From Pseudomonas sp. Irchel 3H7 (GTDB lineage Bacteria; Pseudomonadota; Gammaproteobacteria; Pseudomonadales; Pseudomonadaceae), in NCBI RefSeq assembly GCF_900187605.1, contig NZ_FYEA01000006.1, positions 345,944 to 409,943 on the forward strand: a stretch of 64,000 bases of DNA, written 5' to 3'. Positions within the stretch are counted from its first letter, which is position 1; every line of letters begins with the position of its first letter. A program made the translations under genes and the position numbers. The notes below the pieces were generated by a model, which was not told where the DNA came from, did not search any database, and was given only the letters and a program-made list of their open reading frames with translations. Below are positions 21,901 through 33,518 of the stretch, one piece after another.

Positions 21901-24900
21901 GTTCATGACCATGACCGCCGCGCTCGCGACATTGCTTTACCGCTACAGCGGCCAGACCGATCTGCGCATCGGCGCGCCAGTGGCCAACCGCATTCGCCCG
22001 GAAAGCGAAGGGCTGATCGGTGCGTTCCTCAACACCCAGGTGCTGCGTTGTCAGCTCGACGGCATGATGTCGGTCGGCGAGTTGTTCGAGCAGGTGCGTC
22101 ACACCGTGATCGAAGGCCAGTCGCATCAGGATCTGCCGTTCGATCATCTGGTCGAAGCCTTGCAGCCGCCGCGCAGTGCCGCCTACAACCCGTTGTTCCA
22201 AGTAATGTGCAACGTGCAGCGCTGGGAATTCCAGCAGAGCCGCATGCTCGCCGGCATGACCGTCGAGTATTTGGCCAACGATGCGCGGGCGACCAAGTTC
22301 GACCTCAATCTGGAAGTCACCGACCTCGACCATCGCCTTGGTTGCTGCCTGACTTACAGCACCGATTTGTTCGATGAGCCGACCATCGCGCGCATGGCCA
22401 AGCATTGGCGCAATCTGCTGGAAGCGCTGATCGCCGATCCGCAACAGCGTCTAAGCGAATTGCCGCTGCTGGACGCTCTGGAGCAACAGCAACTGCTCGA
22501 CAGCCTCGGCGTCGAACCGGGTGAGCGTCGTCTCGACCAGTGCATCCATCACCTGTTCGCCGAACAAGCGCTGGCGCGCAAAGATGCACCTGCGCTGACC
22601 TTCGCCGGGCAAACCCTGAGCTACGCTGAACTCGACGCCCGCGCCAATCGCTTGGCCTGGGCCTTGCGTGAACGGGGTGTCGGCCCGCAAGTGCGCGTTG
22701 GCCTGGCGCTGGAGCGTTCGCTGGAAATGGTTATCGGCCTGCTGGCGATTCTCAAGGCCGGCGGCGCGTACGTGCCGCTGGACCCGGAATACCCGCTCGA
22801 CCGTCTGCATTACATGATCGAAGACAGCCGCATCGGCCTGTTGCTCAGTGATCGCGCAATGTTCAAAGCCCTTGGCGATCTGCCGCCAAGCGTGGCGCGC
22901 TGGTGCCTGGAAGATGACAGCGCAGCACTCGCTGCTTATCCGGCCAGCGAGCTGCCGTTTATCAGCCTGCCGCAACATCAGGCCTACCTGATTTACACCT
23001 CGGGCTCGACCGGCAAACCGAAAGGCGTAGTGGTCTCCCACGGCGAAATCGCCATGCACTGCCAAGCCGTGATCGAGCGGTTTGGCATGCGCCCGGATGA
23101 CTGCGAACTGCATTTCTATTCGATCAACTTCGATGCGGCGACCGAGCGTCTGTTGGTGCCGCTGCTCAGTGGTGCGCAGGTTGTATTGCGTGCACAAGGT
23201 CAGTGGGACGCGGAAGAAATCTGCGGTTTGATCCGCACGCATAAAATCAATGTGCTCGGTTTCACCCCGAGCTACGGTAGCCAGTTGGCGCAGTTCCTCT
23301 CGACGCAAAACGAAATCCTGCCGGTGCGGATGATCATCACCGGCGGTGAAGCATTGACCGGTGAACACCTGCAACGCATTCGTGCAGCGTTCAAACCGGC
23401 GATGTTCTTCAACGCCTATGGCCCGACCGAAACCGTGGTCATGCCACTGGCCAGTCTGGCGCCGCAGGTGCTGGAGGAGGGCGCCGGCAGCGTGCCGATC
23501 GGCAGCGTGATCGGTGCGCGCGTGGCGTACATTCTCGACGCCGATCTGGCGCTGGTGCCGCAAGGTGCGACCGGTGAATTGTTCGTCGGCGGCGCCGGTC
23601 TGGCGCAGGCCTATCACGACCGTCCGGGCATCACCGCCGAGCGTTTTGTTGCTGACCCGTTTGCTACCGCTGGCGGGCGCATGTATCGCACCGGCGATCT
23701 GGTGCGCCAGCGCGCCGATGGTTTGGTGGAATACCTGGGTCGGATCGACCATCAGGTGAAGATCCGTGGTTTCCGTATCGAACTGGGCGAAATCGAAACG
23801 CGCCTGCTCGATCACGATTCGATCCGCGAAGCCGTGGTGCTCGCCCTCGACGCGCCAAGCGGCAAACAACTGGTTGGCTATTTAGTCACTGAAGTCGCTG
23901 AGCAAAGCGAAGCCAATCAGGCTGAACTGCGCGACGCGCTCAAGGCGCACCTCAAGGCACAATTGCCGGATTACATGGTGCCGACGCACCTGATTCTGCT
24001 GGCGAGCATGCCGCTGACCGCCAACGGCAAACTCGACCGTCGCGCCTTGCCGGCGCCGGATCCTGAGTTGAATCGTCAGGACTACGTTGCGCCAAGCAAC
24101 GAACTGGAACAGACCCTGGCGCAGATCTGGTGCGAAGTGCTCAACGTCGAGCAGGTCGGTCTCAACGACAACTTCTTCGAATTGGGTGGCGACTCGATTC
24201 TGTCGATTCAAGTGGTCAGCCGTGCACGGCAGCAGGGCATTCATTTCAGCCCGCGTGATCTGTTCCAGCATCAAACTGTGCAGACTTTGGCTGCTGTGGC
24301 CAGCCGCACTGAACAGGTCACGGCCGAGCAAGGTCTGGTGTCGGGTGAATCGCGCCTGACGCCGATTCAGCACTGGTTCTTCGACACTGCAATCCCCGAG
24401 CGTCAGCACTGGAATCAGGCGTTGTTGCTGGAGCCGACCGTGACCCTCGAACCGCATCGTCTGGAGCAAGCGTTGCTGGCGGTGATCGAGCAACATGATG
24501 CCTTGCGCCTGCGCTTCACCGAGACCAACGGTCAATGGCAAGCGACGCACCAAGCCGTCTCCGAAGCGGCCGTGGTGTGGCAAGTGCGCGTCACCTCGAT
24601 GGACAAGTGCGAAGCGCTGTTCGCTGATGCGCAACGCAGCCTTGATCTGCAAAATGGTCCGCTGGTTCGCGCCTTGCTGGTCGACGGCCCTGAAGGTCAA
24701 CAACGCCTGTTTATCGCGATCCATCACTTGGTGGTCGACGGCGTGTCGTGGCGCGTATTGCTCGACGATGTGCAAACCGTTTACCGCCAACTCGACGCCG
24801 ACCAGACGGTGAAACTGCCAGCGAAAACCAGTGCCTTCAAAGACTGGGCCGCGCGTTTGCAAGCCTATGCCGGCAGCGAATCCCTGCGCGAAGAACTCAA

Positions 24901-27900
24901 CTGGTGGCAGACCCAACTGGCCGGTCCGAGCGCCGATTTGCCGTGCGAAAACCCGCAGGGCGGCCAGCAGAATCGTCACGCGCAAACCGTCAGCGTGCGC
25001 CTCGATGCCGAGCACACCAAACAGTTGCTGCAACAGGCGCCAGCCGCCTATCGCACGCAAGTCAACGACTTGCTGCTGACCGCGCTGGCCGGTGTGCTCT
25101 GCCGCTGGAGCGGTCAACCGTCGGCACTGATTCAACTGGAAGGCCACGGTCGCGAAACCCTGTTCGACGAGATCGATCTGACCCGCACTGTCGGCTGGTT
25201 CACCAGCGCTTACCCACTGCGTCTGACCCCGCACAACATCGAAGAGGCTGCGGGGCAGGGCGCTTCGATCAAGGCGATCAAGGAGCAACTGCGCGCGGTG
25301 CCGCACAAGGGCCTGGGCTACGGCGTACTGCGTTATCTCGCCGATGATCTCAGCCAGCGCAGCATGGCCGCGTTGCCGAACGCGCCGGTCACCTTCAACT
25401 ACCTCGGCCAGTTCGACCAGAGCTTCGGCAGCGATGCGCTGTTCCGTCCGCTGGATGAAGCGGTCGGTGCCGCCCACGATCCGCACGCGCCATTGCCGAA
25501 CGAACTGAGCATCGACAGTCAGGTCTACGGCGGTGAATTGCTGCTGCGCTGGACCTTCAGCGCCGAGCGTTACGACGCGCAAACCATCAACGATCTGGCC
25601 GACGCTTACCTCGGTGAGCTGCAAAGCCTGATCGCCCATTGCCTGCAAGACGAGGCCGGCGGCCTGACGCCGTCGGATTTCCCGTTGGCCAAGCTGACTC
25701 AGGCGCAACTGGATGCCTTGCCGGTACCGGCCGCGCACATCGAAGACGTTTATCCGCTGACGCCGATGCAGGAAGGCATGCTGCTGCACACCTTGCTCGA
25801 ACCGGGCACCGGTCTGTACTACATGCAGGATCGCTACCGCATCAACAGCGAACTCGACCCGGAGCGTTTCGCCCAGGCGTGGCAAGCGGTGATCGCCCGT
25901 CACGAAGCGCTGCGTGCGTCGTTCTGCTGGAATGTCGGCGAAGACATGCTGCAAGTGATTCACACACCGGGTCGCACGCCGATCGAGTATCTGGACTGGA
26001 GTGCCATCGCTGAAACCGAGCAGGAACCGAAGCTGCAAGCGCTGCTGAAAAGCGAGCGCGAGGCCGGTTTCGATCTGCTCAATCAGGCGCCGTTCCACCT
26101 GCGTCTGATCAAGGTCGGCGCAGCGCGTTACTGGTTCATGATGAGCAACCACCACATTCTCATCGATGCATGGTGCCGCTCGTTGCTGATGAACGACTTC
26201 TTCGAGATTTACACCGCGTTGGGTGAGGGTCGTGAAGCGCAACTTGCCGTGCCGCCGCGTTATCGCGATTACATCGGCTGGCTGCAACGTCAGAGCCTGG
26301 CCGAAGCGCGGCAGTGGTGGCAGCACAATCTGCAAGGGTTCGAACGCACCACACCGATCCCGAGCGATCGTCCGTTCCTGCGCGAACACGCCGGTGAAAG
26401 CGGCGGCATGGTCGTCGGCGACCGCTACACCCGCCTCAATGTCGAGGACGGTGCGCGTCTGCGTGAACTGGCGCAGGCGCATCAATTGACCATCAACACT
26501 TTCGCTCAAGCCGCGTGGGCCCTGGTACTGCGCCGCATGAGTGGCGATCGTGACGTGCTCTTCGGCGTCACCGTGGCCGGGCGTCCGGTGGAAATGCCGG
26601 AGATGCAGCGAACCGTCGGCCTGTTCATCAACAGTATCGCGCTGCGGGTGAAAATGCCTGAGGACGATCAGCGCAGCAGCGTGCGTGAGTGGCTCAGCGC
26701 TTTGCTCGACAGCAACATGCAACTGCGTGAGTACGAATACCTGCCGTTGGTGAACATCCAGGAACAAAGCGAATTGCCGAAAGGCCAGCCGCTGTTCGAC
26801 AGCCTGTTCGTGTTCGAAAACGCCCCGGTGGAAGTCTCGGTACTCGATCGCGCGCAGAGCCTCAATGCGACCTCGGACTCGGGCCGTACGCACACTAACT
26901 TCCCGCTGACGGCGGTGTGCTACCCGGGTGATGACCTTGGTCTGCATCTGTCCTACGACCAGCGCTATTTCGACGAATCGACCATCGAACGCATGCTCGG
27001 CGAGTTCAAGCGTTTGCTGCTGGCGCTGGTCGATGGCTTCCATGGCGACATGGCCGACCTGCCGCTGCTAGGCAGTGAGGAAGAGGAGTTTCTGCTGCAC
27101 GGTTGCAACCAGAGTGCCCACGATTATCCGCTGGAGCAGAGCTACGTTGCGCTGTTCGAAGCGCAGGTCGCCGCGCATCCGCAGCGCATTGCAGCCACGT
27201 GCCTTGATCAGCAGCAGAGTTATGAGGAACTGAATTACAACGCCAACCGTCTCGGCCATGCACTGGTCGCGGCCGGGGTGCAGATGGATCAACCGGTGGC
27301 CTTGCTCGCCGAACGAAATCTCGATCTGCTCGGCATGATCATTGGTAGCTTCAAGGCCGGTGCCGGTTATCTGCCGTTGGATCCGGGCCTGCCGAGTCAG
27401 CGTCTGCAACGCATCATCGAATTGAGCCGCACGCCGGTGCTGGTCTGCTCTAAAGCATGCTTTGAACAGGCGCAGACTTTGCTGGATGAATTCAGCTGCG
27501 CCAATCGACCGCGCTTGCTGGTGTGGGAAGAACTTCAGGCAGCGGTAACATCGGCGCACAACCCGGGGATTTACAGCGGCCCGGACAACCTCGCTTACGT
27601 GATCTACACCTCGGGCTCCACCGGCCTGCCGAAAGGCGTGATGGTCGAGCAGCGCGGCATGCTCAATAACCAGTTGAGCAAGGTGCCGTACTTGAATTTG
27701 AGCGACGCCGACGTGATCGCACAAACGGCTTCGCAGAGCTTCGATATTTCGGTCTGGCAGTTCCTTGCTGCACCGTTGTTCGGCGCACGGGTGGACATCG
27801 TACCGAACACCATCGCCCACGATCCTCAAGGGTTGCTGGTGCATGTGCAGGCACAGGGCATCACCGTCCTGGAGAGCGTGCCGTCGCTTATTCAGGGCAT

Positions 27901-28984
27901 GCTCGCTTCGGATCGTCTGAGTCTGGATGGCCTGCGCTGGATGCTGCCGACCGGTGAGGCAATGCCGCCGGAACTGGCGCACCAATGGCTGCTGCGTTAC
28001 CCGGACATTGGTCTGGTCAACGCTTATGGCCCGGCGGAATGTTCCGATGACGTGGCGTTCTTCCGCGTCGACATGGCGTCGACGCGCGCCAGTTACTTGC
28101 CGATCGGTACGCCGACCGACAACAACTTGCTGTACCTCGTTGATGGCGCTCTGGAACTGGTGCCTTTGGGCGCGGTGGGGGAGTTGTGTGTGGCGGGGAC
28201 GGGCGTTGGTCGCGGTTATGTAAGCGATCCGTTGCGTACCGCACCGGTGTTTGTGCCGAACCCGTTCGGCGCGCCGGGCGAACGTCTGTATCGCACCGGT
28301 GACCTGGCGCGGCGTCGCAGTGACGGTGTGCTGGAGTACGTTGGCCGGGTTGACCATCAGGTGAAGATTCGCGGTTATCGCATCGAGCTGGGCGAAATCG
28401 AGGCGCGTCTGCATGAGCAACCGGAAGTACGCGATGGTGCGGTCGGTGTGCAGGAAGGCGTCAACGGCAAGCACTTGGTCGGCTATCTGGTGGCGGCCGA
28501 TTCGGCACTCAATCCGAGTGAACGCCTGGAGCGGATCAAGCAGCGCCTGCGCGCCGAGTTGCCTGAATACATGGTGCCGCTGCACTGGTTGTGGCTCGAT
28601 CAGCTGCCGCTCAATGCCAACGGCAAACTCGATCGCAAAGCCTTGCCGGCACTGGAGATCGGCCAGTTGCAGAGTCAGGATTATCTGGCCCCGCGCAATG
28701 AACTGGAGCAGACCCTGGCGGATGTTTGGGCCGAGGTGCTGAAGGTCGAGAAGGTCGGCGTACGCGACAACTTCTTCGAACTGGGCGGGCATTCGTTGCT
28801 GGCCACGCAGATCGCCTCGCGGGTGCAGAAAACCCTGCAGCGCGATGTGCCGTTGCGGGCGATGTTCGAGTGCAGCACGGTGGAGGAGCTGGCCGAGTAC
28901 ATTGATGGACTGGCGGCGAGTGATATCACCGAGGAGAAGGTCGATCGGTTGAATGATCTGATGGCGGAGCTGGAGGGCCTTTGA
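15986..28984 (+). CDS. pvdL: Pyoverdine chromophore NRPS PvdL
   Basis: 4332 residues, close to the ~4340 of P. aeruginosa PvdL. Order: fatty-acyl ligase ([11 protein letters not shown] near 167) with carrier Ser611 (LGGNS); C1 (HHIIADG, 802); A1; carrier Ser1666; C2 (HHIVTEG, 1858, Glu in place of the usual Asp); A2; carrier Ser2737 in LGGDSI; epimerase (HHLVVDG, 2913); C3 (HHILIDA, 3389); A3; carrier Ser4270. Specificity residues read by eye are DVWHFGRIN (A1), DAEGIGAVM (A2) and DIWELTADD (A3), fitting Glu, D-Tyr and Dab. There is no terminal thioesterase, so the acyl-Glu-Tyr-Dab chain passes to another NRPS. It is a cytoplasmic enzyme under a PvdS promoter. Confidence 0.96.
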   Translation: MTDAFELPSTLVQALQRRAALTPDRLALRFLAESEEQAVVLSYRELDERARTIAAALQVEAEFGDRAVLLFPSGPDYVAAFFGCLYAGVIAVPAYPPESARRHHQERLLSIIADAEPRLLLTSADLRDALQQIEGAPPLLCVDTLDRTQAESWVEPSLPQDHIAFLQYTSGSTALPKGVQVSHGNLVANELLIRHGFGIDVNPDDVIVSWLPLYHDMGLIGGLLQPIFSGVPCILMSPAYFLGRPLRWLEAISQYGGTISGGPDFAYRLCSERVSESALERLDLSRWRVAYSGSEPIRLDTLERFAEKFTACGFSADSFMASYGLAEATLFVAGTPRGTGIPALRVDDQALAQNRAEPGEGSPIMSCGISQPEHAVLIVEPNTLEALADNAVGEVWATGPSIALGYWRNPEASAKTFVQHAGRTWLRTGDLGFVRNGELFITGRLKDMLIVRGHNLYPQDIEKTVENEVEVVRKGRVAAFAINQNGEEGIGIAAEISRSVQKILPPEALIKAIRQAVAEAYQEAPSVVVLLNPGALPKTSSGKLQRSACRNRLADGSLDSYAVFPSTTAETAESATSASELEALIGNIWAEQLNVKQVNADDHFFLLGGNSIAATQVIARVREELSLELSLRLLFEAPTLSAFAAAVAQQQQDGGSAQGAIIALSRSEPMPQSLAQNRLWITWQLDPQSSAYNIPGALRLRGELDEDALRTSFQQLIERHESLRTRFFERDGVALQQVAAAAEFNLQLIDISDLPAHEREARAQQIREDEARTQFDLEKGPLLWVTLVRLDDEDHQLLVTLHHIIADGWSLNVLIDEFSRLYAAASQGATATLAPLPTQYADYGSWQRQWLAQGEGERQLAYWKTQLGDEHPTLELATDHPRSTQQNHSAARHTVRLGAHLSEAIRNTAQAQQATPFMLLLSAFQSLLHRYSGQRDIRIGVPNANRPRLETQGLIGFFINTQVLRAQIDSRLSFVELLAQTRQAALGAQANQDLPFEQLLEAFPQAREQGLFQVMFNHQQRDPSALKRLPGLLAEELPWHSREAKFDLQLHSEEDRNGRLTLSFDYASELFDSATIERLAEHFSNLLREVCERPEQAIGDLQLLTVGEHDQQKNWSVAPCTPAQQWLPERLNEQVRKTPERTALVWDGGSLDFAELHTQANRLAHYLRDKGVGPDVCVAIAAERSPQLLIGLLAIIKAGGAYVPLDPDYPADRLAYMLSDSGVELLLTQTELLERLPASDGVSVIAMDALHLENWPSQAPGLHLHGDNLAYVIYTSGSTGQPKGVGNTHAALAERLQWMQNAYALDETDVLMQKAPISFDVSVWECFWPLITGARLLIAGAGAHRDPHRIAQLVQAYGVTTLHFVPPLLSLFIDEPLSAECTSLRRVFSGGEALPAELRNRVLAQLPAVQLHNRYGPTETAINVTHWHCTPADGERSPIGRPLGNVICRVLDADLNPVPAGVPGELCISGIGLARGYLGRPSLTAERFVVDPLGEQGARLYRTGDRARWTSDGVIEYLGRLDQQVKLRGFRVEPEEIEARLLAQNGVAQAVVLVRETAAGAQLIGYFTATDASEHPDEQSARLKTALAAELPEYMVPAQLMRLDAMPLSPSGKLDRRALPEPQWQVREHVEPVTALQQQIAAIWREVLGLAQVGLRDDFFALGGHSLLATQIISRTRQACDVELPLRALFEHSELADFAEQIRLIQASGRTNKQPPIDKVDRSQPVPLSYSQQRMWFLWQMEPDSPAYNVGGMARLRGVLHVERFEAALQALILRHETLRTTFPSVDGVARQQVHAETGVRMGWKDFSKLSADVREQKVQQFADEEAHLPFDLETGPLLRACLVKTAEQEHYFVLTLHHIVTEGWAMDIFARELSALYEAFVDDRDSPLEPLPVQYLDYSVWQRNWLESGERQRQLDYWTAQLGREHPLLELPGDRPRPPVQSHQGELFRFDLSDDLAARVRAFNAQNGLTLFMTMTAALATLLYRYSGQTDLRIGAPVANRIRPESEGLIGAFLNTQVLRCQLDGMMSVGELFEQVRHTVIEGQSHQDLPFDHLVEALQPPRSAAYNPLFQVMCNVQRWEFQQSRMLAGMTVEYLANDARATKFDLNLEVTDLDHRLGCCLTYSTDLFDEPTIARMAKHWRNLLEALIADPQQRLSELPLLDALEQQQLLDSLGVEPGERRLDQCIHHLFAEQALARKDAPALTFAGQTLSYAELDARANRLAWALRERGVGPQVRVGLALERSLEMVIGLLAILKAGGAYVPLDPEYPLDRLHYMIEDSRIGLLLSDRAMFKALGDLPPSVARWCLEDDSAALAAYPASELPFISLPQHQAYLIYTSGSTGKPKGVVVSHGEIAMHCQAVIERFGMRPDDCELHFYSINFDAATERLLVPLLSGAQVVLRAQGQWDAEEICGLIRTHKINVLGFTPSYGSQLAQFLSTQNEILPVRMIITGGEALTGEHLQRIRAAFKPAMFFNAYGPTETVVMPLASLAPQVLEEGAGSVPIGSVIGARVAYILDADLALVPQGATGELFVGGAGLAQAYHDRPGITAERFVADPFATAGGRMYRTGDLVRQRADGLVEYLGRIDHQVKIRGFRIELGEIETRLLDHDSIREAVVLALDAPSGKQLVGYLVTEVAEQSEANQAELRDALKAHLKAQLPDYMVPTHLILLASMPLTANGKLDRRALPAPDPELNRQDYVAPSNELEQTLAQIWCEVLNVEQVGLNDNFFELGGDSILSIQVVSRARQQGIHFSPRDLFQHQTVQTLAAVASRTEQVTAEQGLVSGESRLTPIQHWFFDTAIPERQHWNQALLLEPTVTLEPHRLEQALLAVIEQHDALRLRFTETNGQWQATHQAVSEAAVVWQVRVTSMDKCEALFADAQRSLDLQNGPLVRALLVDGPEGQQRLFIAIHHLVVDGVSWRVLLDDVQTVYRQLDADQTVKLPAKTSAFKDWAARLQAYAGSESLREELNWWQTQLAGPSADLPCENPQGGQQNRHAQTVSVRLDAEHTKQLLQQAPAAYRTQVNDLLLTALAGVLCRWSGQPSALIQLEGHGRETLFDEIDLTRTVGWFTSAYPLRLTPHNIEEAAGQGASIKAIKEQLRAVPHKGLGYGVLRYLADDLSQRSMAALPNAPVTFNYLGQFDQSFGSDALFRPLDEAVGAAHDPHAPLPNELSIDSQVYGGELLLRWTFSAERYDAQTINDLADAYLGELQSLIAHCLQDEAGGLTPSDFPLAKLTQAQLDALPVPAAHIEDVYPLTPMQEGMLLHTLLEPGTGLYYMQDRYRINSELDPERFAQAWQAVIARHEALRASFCWNVGEDMLQVIHTPGRTPIEYLDWSAIAETEQEPKLQALLKSEREAGFDLLNQAPFHLRLIKVGAARYWFMMSNHHILIDAWCRSLLMNDFFEIYTALGEGREAQLAVPPRYRDYIGWLQRQSLAEARQWWQHNLQGFERTTPIPSDRPFLREHAGESGGMVVGDRYTRLNVEDGARLRELAQAHQLTINTFAQAAWALVLRRMSGDRDVLFGVTVAGRPVEMPEMQRTVGLFINSIALRVKMPEDDQRSSVREWLSALLDSNMQLREYEYLPLVNIQEQSELPKGQPLFDSLFVFENAPVEVSVLDRAQSLNATSDSGRTHTNFPLTAVCYPGDDLGLHLSYDQRYFDESTIERMLGEFKRLLLALVDGFHGDMADLPLLGSEEEEFLLHGCNQSAHDYPLEQSYVALFEAQVAAHPQRIAATCLDQQQSYEELNYNANRLGHALVAAGVQMDQPVALLAERNLDLLGMIIGSFKAGAGYLPLDPGLPSQRLQRIIELSRTPVLVCSKACFEQAQTLLDEFSCANRPRLLVWEELQAAVTSAHNPGIYSGPDNLAYVIYTSGSTGLPKGVMVEQRGMLNNQLSKVPYLNLSDADVIAQTASQSFDISVWQFLAAPLFGARVDIVPNTIAHDPQGLLVHVQAQGITVLESVPSLIQGMLASDRLSLDGLRWMLPTGEAMPPELAHQWLLRYPDIGLVNAYGPAECSDDVAFFRVDMASTRASYLPIGTPTDNNLLYLVDGALELVPLGAVGELCVAGTGVGRGYVSDPLRTAPVFVPNPFGAPGERLYRTGDLARRRSDGVLEYVGRVDHQVKIRGYRIELGEIEARLHEQPEVRDGAVGVQEGVNGKHLVGYLVAADSALNPSERLERIKQRLRAELPEYMVPLHWLWLDQLPLNANGKLDRKALPALEIGQLQSQDYLAPRNELEQTLADVWAEVLKVEKVGVRDNFFELGGHSLLATQIASRVQKTLQRDVPLRAMFECSTVEELAEYIDGLAASDITEEKVDRLNDLMAELEGL

Positions 28985-29008
28985 TTCTCTAGTGCCTGTA
29001 GTGGCCTT

Positions 29009-29098
29009 ATCGCTGGCAAGCCAGCTCCCACAGTAATCGAGTGTAGCCACAGATTTTGTGTTCACTCTGGAACCTGTGGGAGCTGGCTTGCCAGCGAT
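29009..29098. repeat. REP inverted pair, GGCAAGCCAGCTCCC family
   Basis: Arms at 29009-29033 and 29074-29098 are reverse complements (core ATCGCTGGCAAGCCAGCTCC). It lies just after the pvdL stop codon and before its terminator. Confidence 0.88.
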
Positions 29099-29163
29099 GG
29101 CGTCAGCGCGTTCAACACAATTAAACCAGTACAAACGCGTACATTTTCAGGGTTGACGACAAG

Positions 29164-29197
29164 GAACCGGCAGCTCAGTCTGCCGGTTCTCTTTTTT
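29164..29197 (+). terminator. Intrinsic terminator after pvdL
   Basis: A nine-pair stem, GAACCGGCA with TGCCGGTTC, an eight-base loop, then CTCTTTTTT. It separates pvdL from the alpha/beta hydrolase gene, which starts 18 bases later, so most pvdL transcripts should end here. Confidence 0.85.
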
Positions 29198-29214
29198 GTC
29201 GCGGGGGGTGGTCG

Positions 29215-30027
29215 ATGCCTTTTTTCACGGTTGACGGACAAGCGCTGCATTACATTGATCAAGGCACAGGCCCGGCGGTATTGCTGGCCGGCAGCTACCT
29301 GTGGGATCAGGCCATGTGGGCACCGCAGATCGCTGCGTTATCGCCGCACTATCGGGTGATCGCACTGGACTTGTGGGGCCACGGTGAGTCGGGACGGTTG
29401 CCTGAAGGCACCACATCACTGGACGACATTGCTCGTCAGGCGCGGTCCCTGATCGATCATCTTGATATCGATCAGGTCACTCTTGTCGGGCTGTCGGTCG
29501 GTGGCATGTGGGGCGTACGTCTGGCGTTGTCGGCCCCGCAACGGATCAACGGTCTGGTGCTGATGGACACCTACGTCGGCGTCGAGCCGGAACCGACTCG
29601 TCAGTACTACTTCTCGCTGTTCAAGCAGATCGAAGAAAGCGGCGAAATTTCCGAGCAGTTACTGGATATCGTCGTGCCGATCTTCTTCCGTCCGGGTATC
29701 GATCCGCAGTCGGCGCTGTATCAGGATTTTCGCGCGAAACTGGCGGCGTACTCCTCGGATCGACTGCGCGAAAGCATCGTACCGATGGGGCGTATCACCT
29801 TTGGCCGGGATGATTTGTTGCCACGACTGGGCGAATTGAATGCGGCCTCCACGCTGGTCATGTGCGGCGATCAGGACAAACCGCGACCACCGTCGGAAAC
29901 AAAGGAAATGGCCGAGTTGATCGGTTGCCCGTGGGTGCTGGTGCCGGAGGCGGGGCATATCTCCAACCTGGAGAACCCGCAGTTTGTCACCGAGGTGTTG
30001 TTGGCTTTCCTGGCTGACCGCCGTTGA
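29215..30027 (+). CDS. Alpha/beta hydrolase next to pvdL
   Basis: 270 residues, single-domain alpha/beta hydrolase: DLWGHGESG near residue 55, nucleophile elbow GLSVGG with Ser94, an acid in MCGDQD, and the catalytic His in PEAGHISNLENP near the end. The form is that of soluble esterase/lactonase (3-oxoadipate enol-lactonase-like) enzymes, not of NRPS type II thioesterases such as PvdG. A terminator separates it from pvdL, and no PvdS box was found before it, so a pyoverdine role is uncertain. The stop codon TGA is completed by the first base of the following REP element. Confidence 0.8.
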   Translation: MPFFTVDGQALHYIDQGTGPAVLLAGSYLWDQAMWAPQIAALSPHYRVIALDLWGHGESGRLPEGTTSLDDIARQARSLIDHLDIDQVTLVGLSVGGMWGVRLALSAPQRINGLVLMDTYVGVEPEPTRQYYFSLFKQIEESGEISEQLLDIVVPIFFRPGIDPQSALYQDFRAKLAAYSSDRLRESIVPMGRITFGRDDLLPRLGELNAASTLVMCGDQDKPRPPSETKEMAELIGCPWVLVPEAGHISNLENPQFVTEVLLAFLADRR

Positions 30028-30100
30028 AAAGATCGCAGCCTGCGGCAGCTCCTACAGAAAACGCTTTCCATGTAGGAGCTGCCGCAGGCTGCGATCTTTT
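30027..30100. repeat. REP inverted pair with perfect 30-base arms
   Basis: 30027-30056 (AAAAGATCGCAGCCTGCGGC...) and 30071-30100 are exact reverse complements around a 14-base loop. It lies between the convergent hydrolase gene and dsbG and probably acts as a terminator for both. Confidence 0.92.
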
Positions 30101-30108
30101 GATTTTGC

Positions 30109-30879
30109 TTATTTAGGCCCGAGAATCTTCACCAACTTGTCCGGCGAAGGCGCACCTTGCTGCTGTTGCAGCTCACCCTTGTCATCCATATAGAAGATTG
30201 CCGGCGTCGCCTGCAAATCGAGGTCTTCCATCAACTGCATGTTCGCCGCCAATTTGCTCTGCACGGCCGCTGGAATATCTTTCAGCGCTTTTAGCGAACT
30301 GCCCTTGCCAGCCTTTTCGTGATCTTCCAGCGCCTTGACCGGATCCTTCGCGGCCAGCAGTGCCGCTGATTTGCCCGGGCTGTCCTCGCGAATGATGCCA
30401 ACCATGATGTGCCGCAACTGCACCTTGCCAGCCTTGACCCACGGCCGCGCCTGTTCCCAGAACATGTTGCAGTAAGGACAGTTCGGATCGCTGAACAGGT
30501 ACACCGTGCGCGGTGCATCCTTGTTGCCGTCCTGAATCCAGTTGCTCGCGTCGAACTTGGCCCAGACTTCCTTGGCCATTGGCGCGTAGACCAGTTTTTG
30601 CAGCGGCTCGCTGCTCAGGTCCTTACCGTCGGCGTCGTACAGATTACCGAGCAAAACGTGTTTGCCATCCGGAGTCAGGTACAGGGCCATGCCACGGTTC
30701 TGATATTGCGCCGCATAACCGCGCAGACCGTCGGGCGCATCGAACTGGCCGACGATTTTCGCGCCTTTGGCTTCGATCTGCTTGATCGCCGCAGGCAATT
30801 CTTCAGCGGCCTGCACCGACGGCAAGTGCAGCAGGGCGCTGCCCAGAGTCAGCGTCAGCAGGTGGCGGAGGCGGGGCAT
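30109..30879 (-). CDS. dsbG: Periplasmic thiol:disulfide isomerase DsbG
   Basis: 256 residues with a signal peptide (cleavage near VQA-AEE, residues 21-25), an N-terminal dimerisation domain (GLRGYAAQYQNRGMALYLTPDGKHVLLGNLYD) and a thioredoxin fold whose active site is C134-P-Y-C137. DsbG reduces or repairs wrongly oxidised cysteines in the periplasm and is kept reduced by DsbD, encoded two genes upstream. It overlaps the preceding gene by 25 bases. The order dsbD-dsbE-dsbG matches P. aeruginosa PA2478-PA2476. Confidence 0.9.
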   Translation of the reverse strand: MPRLRHLLTLTLGSALLHLPSVQAAEELPAAIKQIEAKGAKIVGQFDAPDGLRGYAAQYQNRGMALYLTPDGKHVLLGNLYDADGKDLSSEPLQKLVYAPMAKEVWAKFDASNWIQDGNKDAPRTVYLFSDPNCPYCNMFWEQARPWVKAGKVQLRHIMVGIIREDSPGKSAALLAAKDPVKALEDHEKAGKGSSLKALKDIPAAVQSKLAANMQLMEDLDLQATPAIFYMDDKGELQQQQGAPSPDKLVKILGPK

Positions 30880-31736
30880 GGCAGTTTCCTTGCAGAGGTG
30901 GCCGGTGCAGTGGCCGGGTTCGAATTCGGGGTCGGGGTGTCGAAGTTTTCCAGGGCGCGCGCCAGGCTGGCGTTGGATAACTCGCCCAGGTGACTGCTCA
31001 GCAGCCGACCGTCAGGGCTATAGAACAGCGTAGTCGGCAAAGCCATGGAACCCACGGCCTGACCCAGGCGGCCGCTGCGGTCGAACAGCACGTTGTTCAG
31101 GCTCAGGCCCTGGGTCTCAAGAAACGTCGCCACGCTTTGCATGCTTTCGGCCTGATTGACGAACAGGAAGGTCAGGTCCGGGCGTTGTTGCTGGGCATTC
31201 TCCAGGACTGGCATTTCGCGCCGACACGGCGGACACCAGGTCGCCCACAGATTGATCACCAGCGGGCCGCCCTGATAATCGCTGAGCTGGATGGTTTCCC
31301 CGGCCGCGTTGCGCAGAGAGATGTCCGGCAGTCGGGTGCCTTGTTCATAGATGTTTAACGACAACGTCGCCAACAGCCAGAACGCCACACCGCTGGCCAC
31401 GCCAAAGCCCAGTGGACGACGCAGCCCTGGACGCCGCCAGCCGCGATACAGCGCCGCCAGCAGCAACACAATCACACCCGGCCAGGCAAGGAAGCCACCG
31501 TCACGCAAATCGATGATCTGCCACGGGTCATTGCGATAGTGCGACCAGTACAGCAGCACAAAGGCAATCCGCGCCGCGAGCATGCCCAGCAGAAACAGGC
31601 TGAACAACGCCGACTCGGGGTTATCGCCGCCACGCTTGGCTACCCGCCAGCCGACAAAGGTCGCCAGTGCCAGAGCACTGATCAGCAGCAGGTGATTAAG
31701 CGCGATGGCAAATGTGCCGAGGGTGAAAGTCAGCAT
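30855..31736 (-). CDS. dsbE: Membrane-anchored TlpA/DsbE-type thioredoxin
   Basis: 293 residues. About four hydrophobic segments fill residues 1-130 and resemble a shortened Lgt-like membrane region; a periplasmic TlpA/redoxin domain follows with active site WC168-P-P-C171 and the cis-Pro loop SMALPTTLFY. It probably receives electrons from DsbD and passes them to periplasmic targets. The start overlaps the dsbD stop by one base (TAATG), so the two are translationally coupled. The counterpart in P. aeruginosa order is PA2477; client proteins are unknown. Confidence 0.82.
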   Translation of the reverse strand: MLTFTLGTFAIALNHLLLISALALATFVGWRVAKRGGDNPESALFSLFLLGMLAARIAFVLLYWSHYRNDPWQIIDLRDGGFLAWPGVIVLLLAALYRGWRRPGLRRPLGFGVASGVAFWLLATLSLNIYEQGTRLPDISLRNAAGETIQLSDYQGGPLVINLWATWCPPCRREMPVLENAQQQRPDLTFLFVNQAESMQSVATFLETQGLSLNNVLFDRSGRLGQAVGSMALPTTLFYSPDGRLLSSHLGELSNASLARALENFDTPTPNSNPATAPATSARKLPCPASATC

Positions 31737-33469
31737 TAATTGGCGTCCCGGGTGGTGGCCCAGCGTTGCAGGAACGTCTCGGCATCGACTTCGCCGGTGA
31801 TGCGCTGGCTGCGGCGTTCTTCGCCATCGGTGCCGATCCAGACGAAACTCGGTGGCCCCGGCACTTTGTAGCGGCTGAGCAGTTCGCGGCTGGCGGCATT
31901 GTCGGCGGTGACGTCCAGCCGCAGCAGGCGCACGTTACTCAAGGCTTGCATGACCTTGTCCTTGCCGAACACCTGCTTCTCCATGACTTTGCACGACACG
32001 CACCAGTCGGCGTAGTAATCGAGCAGCACCCACTGACCCTGAGCCTTGGCGGCATCGAGTTCGCGTTGCAGCGCAGCCGGCTCCTTGATCGTGGTGAACG
32101 CGTCATGAGCCGATGGCTGCGCTGCGCTGGCGCGGCCGGCGCTGTAGACCTGCAACGGCTGATACGGATCATCGCTGCCGCCTGCCGCGCCAATCACCAG
32201 CAGACTGCCCCACAGCCCGAGCAATAGCGAGCTGGCGCCGAACAGCTGGGCTACTCGGCCAAAACCTTCGGACTGTTTCCAGGCACAGAACGCAGCGATC
32301 AACAGCAGTGCACCGCACAGGCCCAGCCACAACGAAGCCTCCAGCACCGGACGCAACATCAACAGCGCCGTGGCGAGGAAGAGGAAACCGAACACGCCTT
32401 TGAGCAGGTTCATCCACGCGCCGGGTTTGGGCAGGAAGCGATTGCCCACGGTCACCAGCAACAACAACGGCACACCAATGCCGATACCCAGCGAGAACAG
32501 AATCAAGCCGCCGTACAGTGCGTTGCCGCTCTGCGCGATGTACAGCAACGCACCGGCCAGCGGCGCGGTCATGCACGGGCCGACCAGCAGACCGGACAAT
32601 GCACCGAGGACCCCGGCGCCAATCAGGCTGCCACCGCTGCGACTGCGCGAGGCGTGTTCCAGGCGATCACGCAGGGCCACCGGCAATTGCAGTTCAAAGA
32701 AGCCGAACATCGGCAGGGCCAGCACCACGAAGATCGCGGCGAACGTGCCGAGCAGCCACGGATTCTGCAACCATGCCTGCAGGTTTGCGCCGAGCAGCGC
32801 AGCGATCACGCCCATCGCCGCATAGACCAGCGCCATGCAGATCACATAACTGCCGGCCAGCGCGAAACCGCGACGCGGGGTGGCGCCACTGCCAACGACC
32901 ATGCCGGCCAGAATCGGCAGCATCGGTAACGTGCAAGGAGTAAACGCGAGCAACAGACCGAGACCAAAAAACACCAGTAAGCTCCAGCCCAGCGCGCGTT
33001 GTTGCAGGCTGCTGGCCAAGGCCTGATCCGGCGCTTCAGCGCTGGCGGCCACCGCCGCTTTGCCGCCCAGATCAATGACCCGGGTCTGCGGTGGATAGCA
33101 CAGGCCGGCATCGGCACAGCCCTGATAGCTGACCTTGATCTGGCCTGTGGCTGTCGCCGGGATTTTCACTTCCAGCCCTTGGCGATAGACCGGTTGTTCC
33201 CCGAAAAACTCGTCGCTGTGGGACTCGCCTTCAGGCAGCGCGGGCTGTTGCTCTGCGCTCAATCCGTCGAATTTCAGGCGTTTCTGATACAGGTAATAGC
33301 CGTCGGTGATTTGCCAGAACAGTTGGGTTTCACCGGATTCCAGGCGTTCGGAGGTGAGCACGAATGCCTGGTCGACCGGCAGAAATTCCGGTTTAGTCTC
33401 AAATGGATTGTTTCCAGCCTGGGCCAGGCTGGACATCAGCAGAGCAAACAATAGAAAAAAATGACGCAT
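31736..33469 (-). CDS. dsbD: Thiol:disulfide interchange protein DsbD
   Basis: 577 residues: signal peptide (MRHFFLLFALLMSSLAQA), N-terminal periplasmic DsbD-alpha domain (FWQITDGYYLYQKRL; CADAGLCYPPQ near residue 120), eight or so membrane helices with the paired Cys in FTPCTLPMLPI and GPCMTAPLAG, and a C-terminal thioredoxin domain with ADWCVSCK near residue 487. It carries electrons from cytoplasmic thioredoxin across the membrane to DsbE and DsbG. It is probably a second DsbD, since this operon copy sits apart from the groES-linked dsbD of pseudomonads. Confidence 0.9.
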   Translation of the reverse strand: MRHFFLLFALLMSSLAQAGNNPFETKPEFLPVDQAFVLTSERLESGETQLFWQITDGYYLYQKRLKFDGLSAEQQPALPEGESHSDEFFGEQPVYRQGLEVKIPATATGQIKVSYQGCADAGLCYPPQTRVIDLGGKAAVAASAEAPDQALASSLQQRALGWSLLVFFGLGLLLAFTPCTLPMLPILAGMVVGSGATPRRGFALAGSYVICMALVYAAMGVIAALLGANLQAWLQNPWLLGTFAAIFVVLALPMFGFFELQLPVALRDRLEHASRSRSGGSLIGAGVLGALSGLLVGPCMTAPLAGALLYIAQSGNALYGGLILFSLGIGIGVPLLLLVTVGNRFLPKPGAWMNLLKGVFGFLFLATALLMLRPVLEASLWLGLCGALLLIAAFCAWKQSEGFGRVAQLFGASSLLLGLWGSLLVIGAAGGSDDPYQPLQVYSAGRASAAQPSAHDAFTTIKEPAALQRELDAAKAQGQWVLLDYYADWCVSCKVMEKQVFGKDKVMQALSNVRLLRLDVTADNAASRELLSRYKVPGPPSFVWIGTDGEERRSQRITGEVDAETFLQRWATTRDAN

Positions 33470-33518
33470 GGAGGAGCCTTGTCCCTGTGCAAGTGAGGCG
33501 CAGAATGGGCGGCGGCGA

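Noticed and set aside
23882..27043. Open frame of 1053 codons on the minus strand inside pvdL
   Set aside because: Same reason: it mirrors the coding strand of the Tyr and Dab modules, with low-complexity Gln/Arg/Val-rich protein and no family match.
29009..29098. Short repeated inverted sequences considered as a CRISPR array
   Set aside because: Only two facing copies per site, no regular spacers, no cas genes; these are REP doublets.
29215..30027. Alpha/beta hydrolase considered as the missing thioesterase of PvdL
   Set aside because: The sequence is of esterase/lactonase type, and the gene has a separate transcript behind a terminator. PvdL needs no release step because the chain passes to another NRPS.
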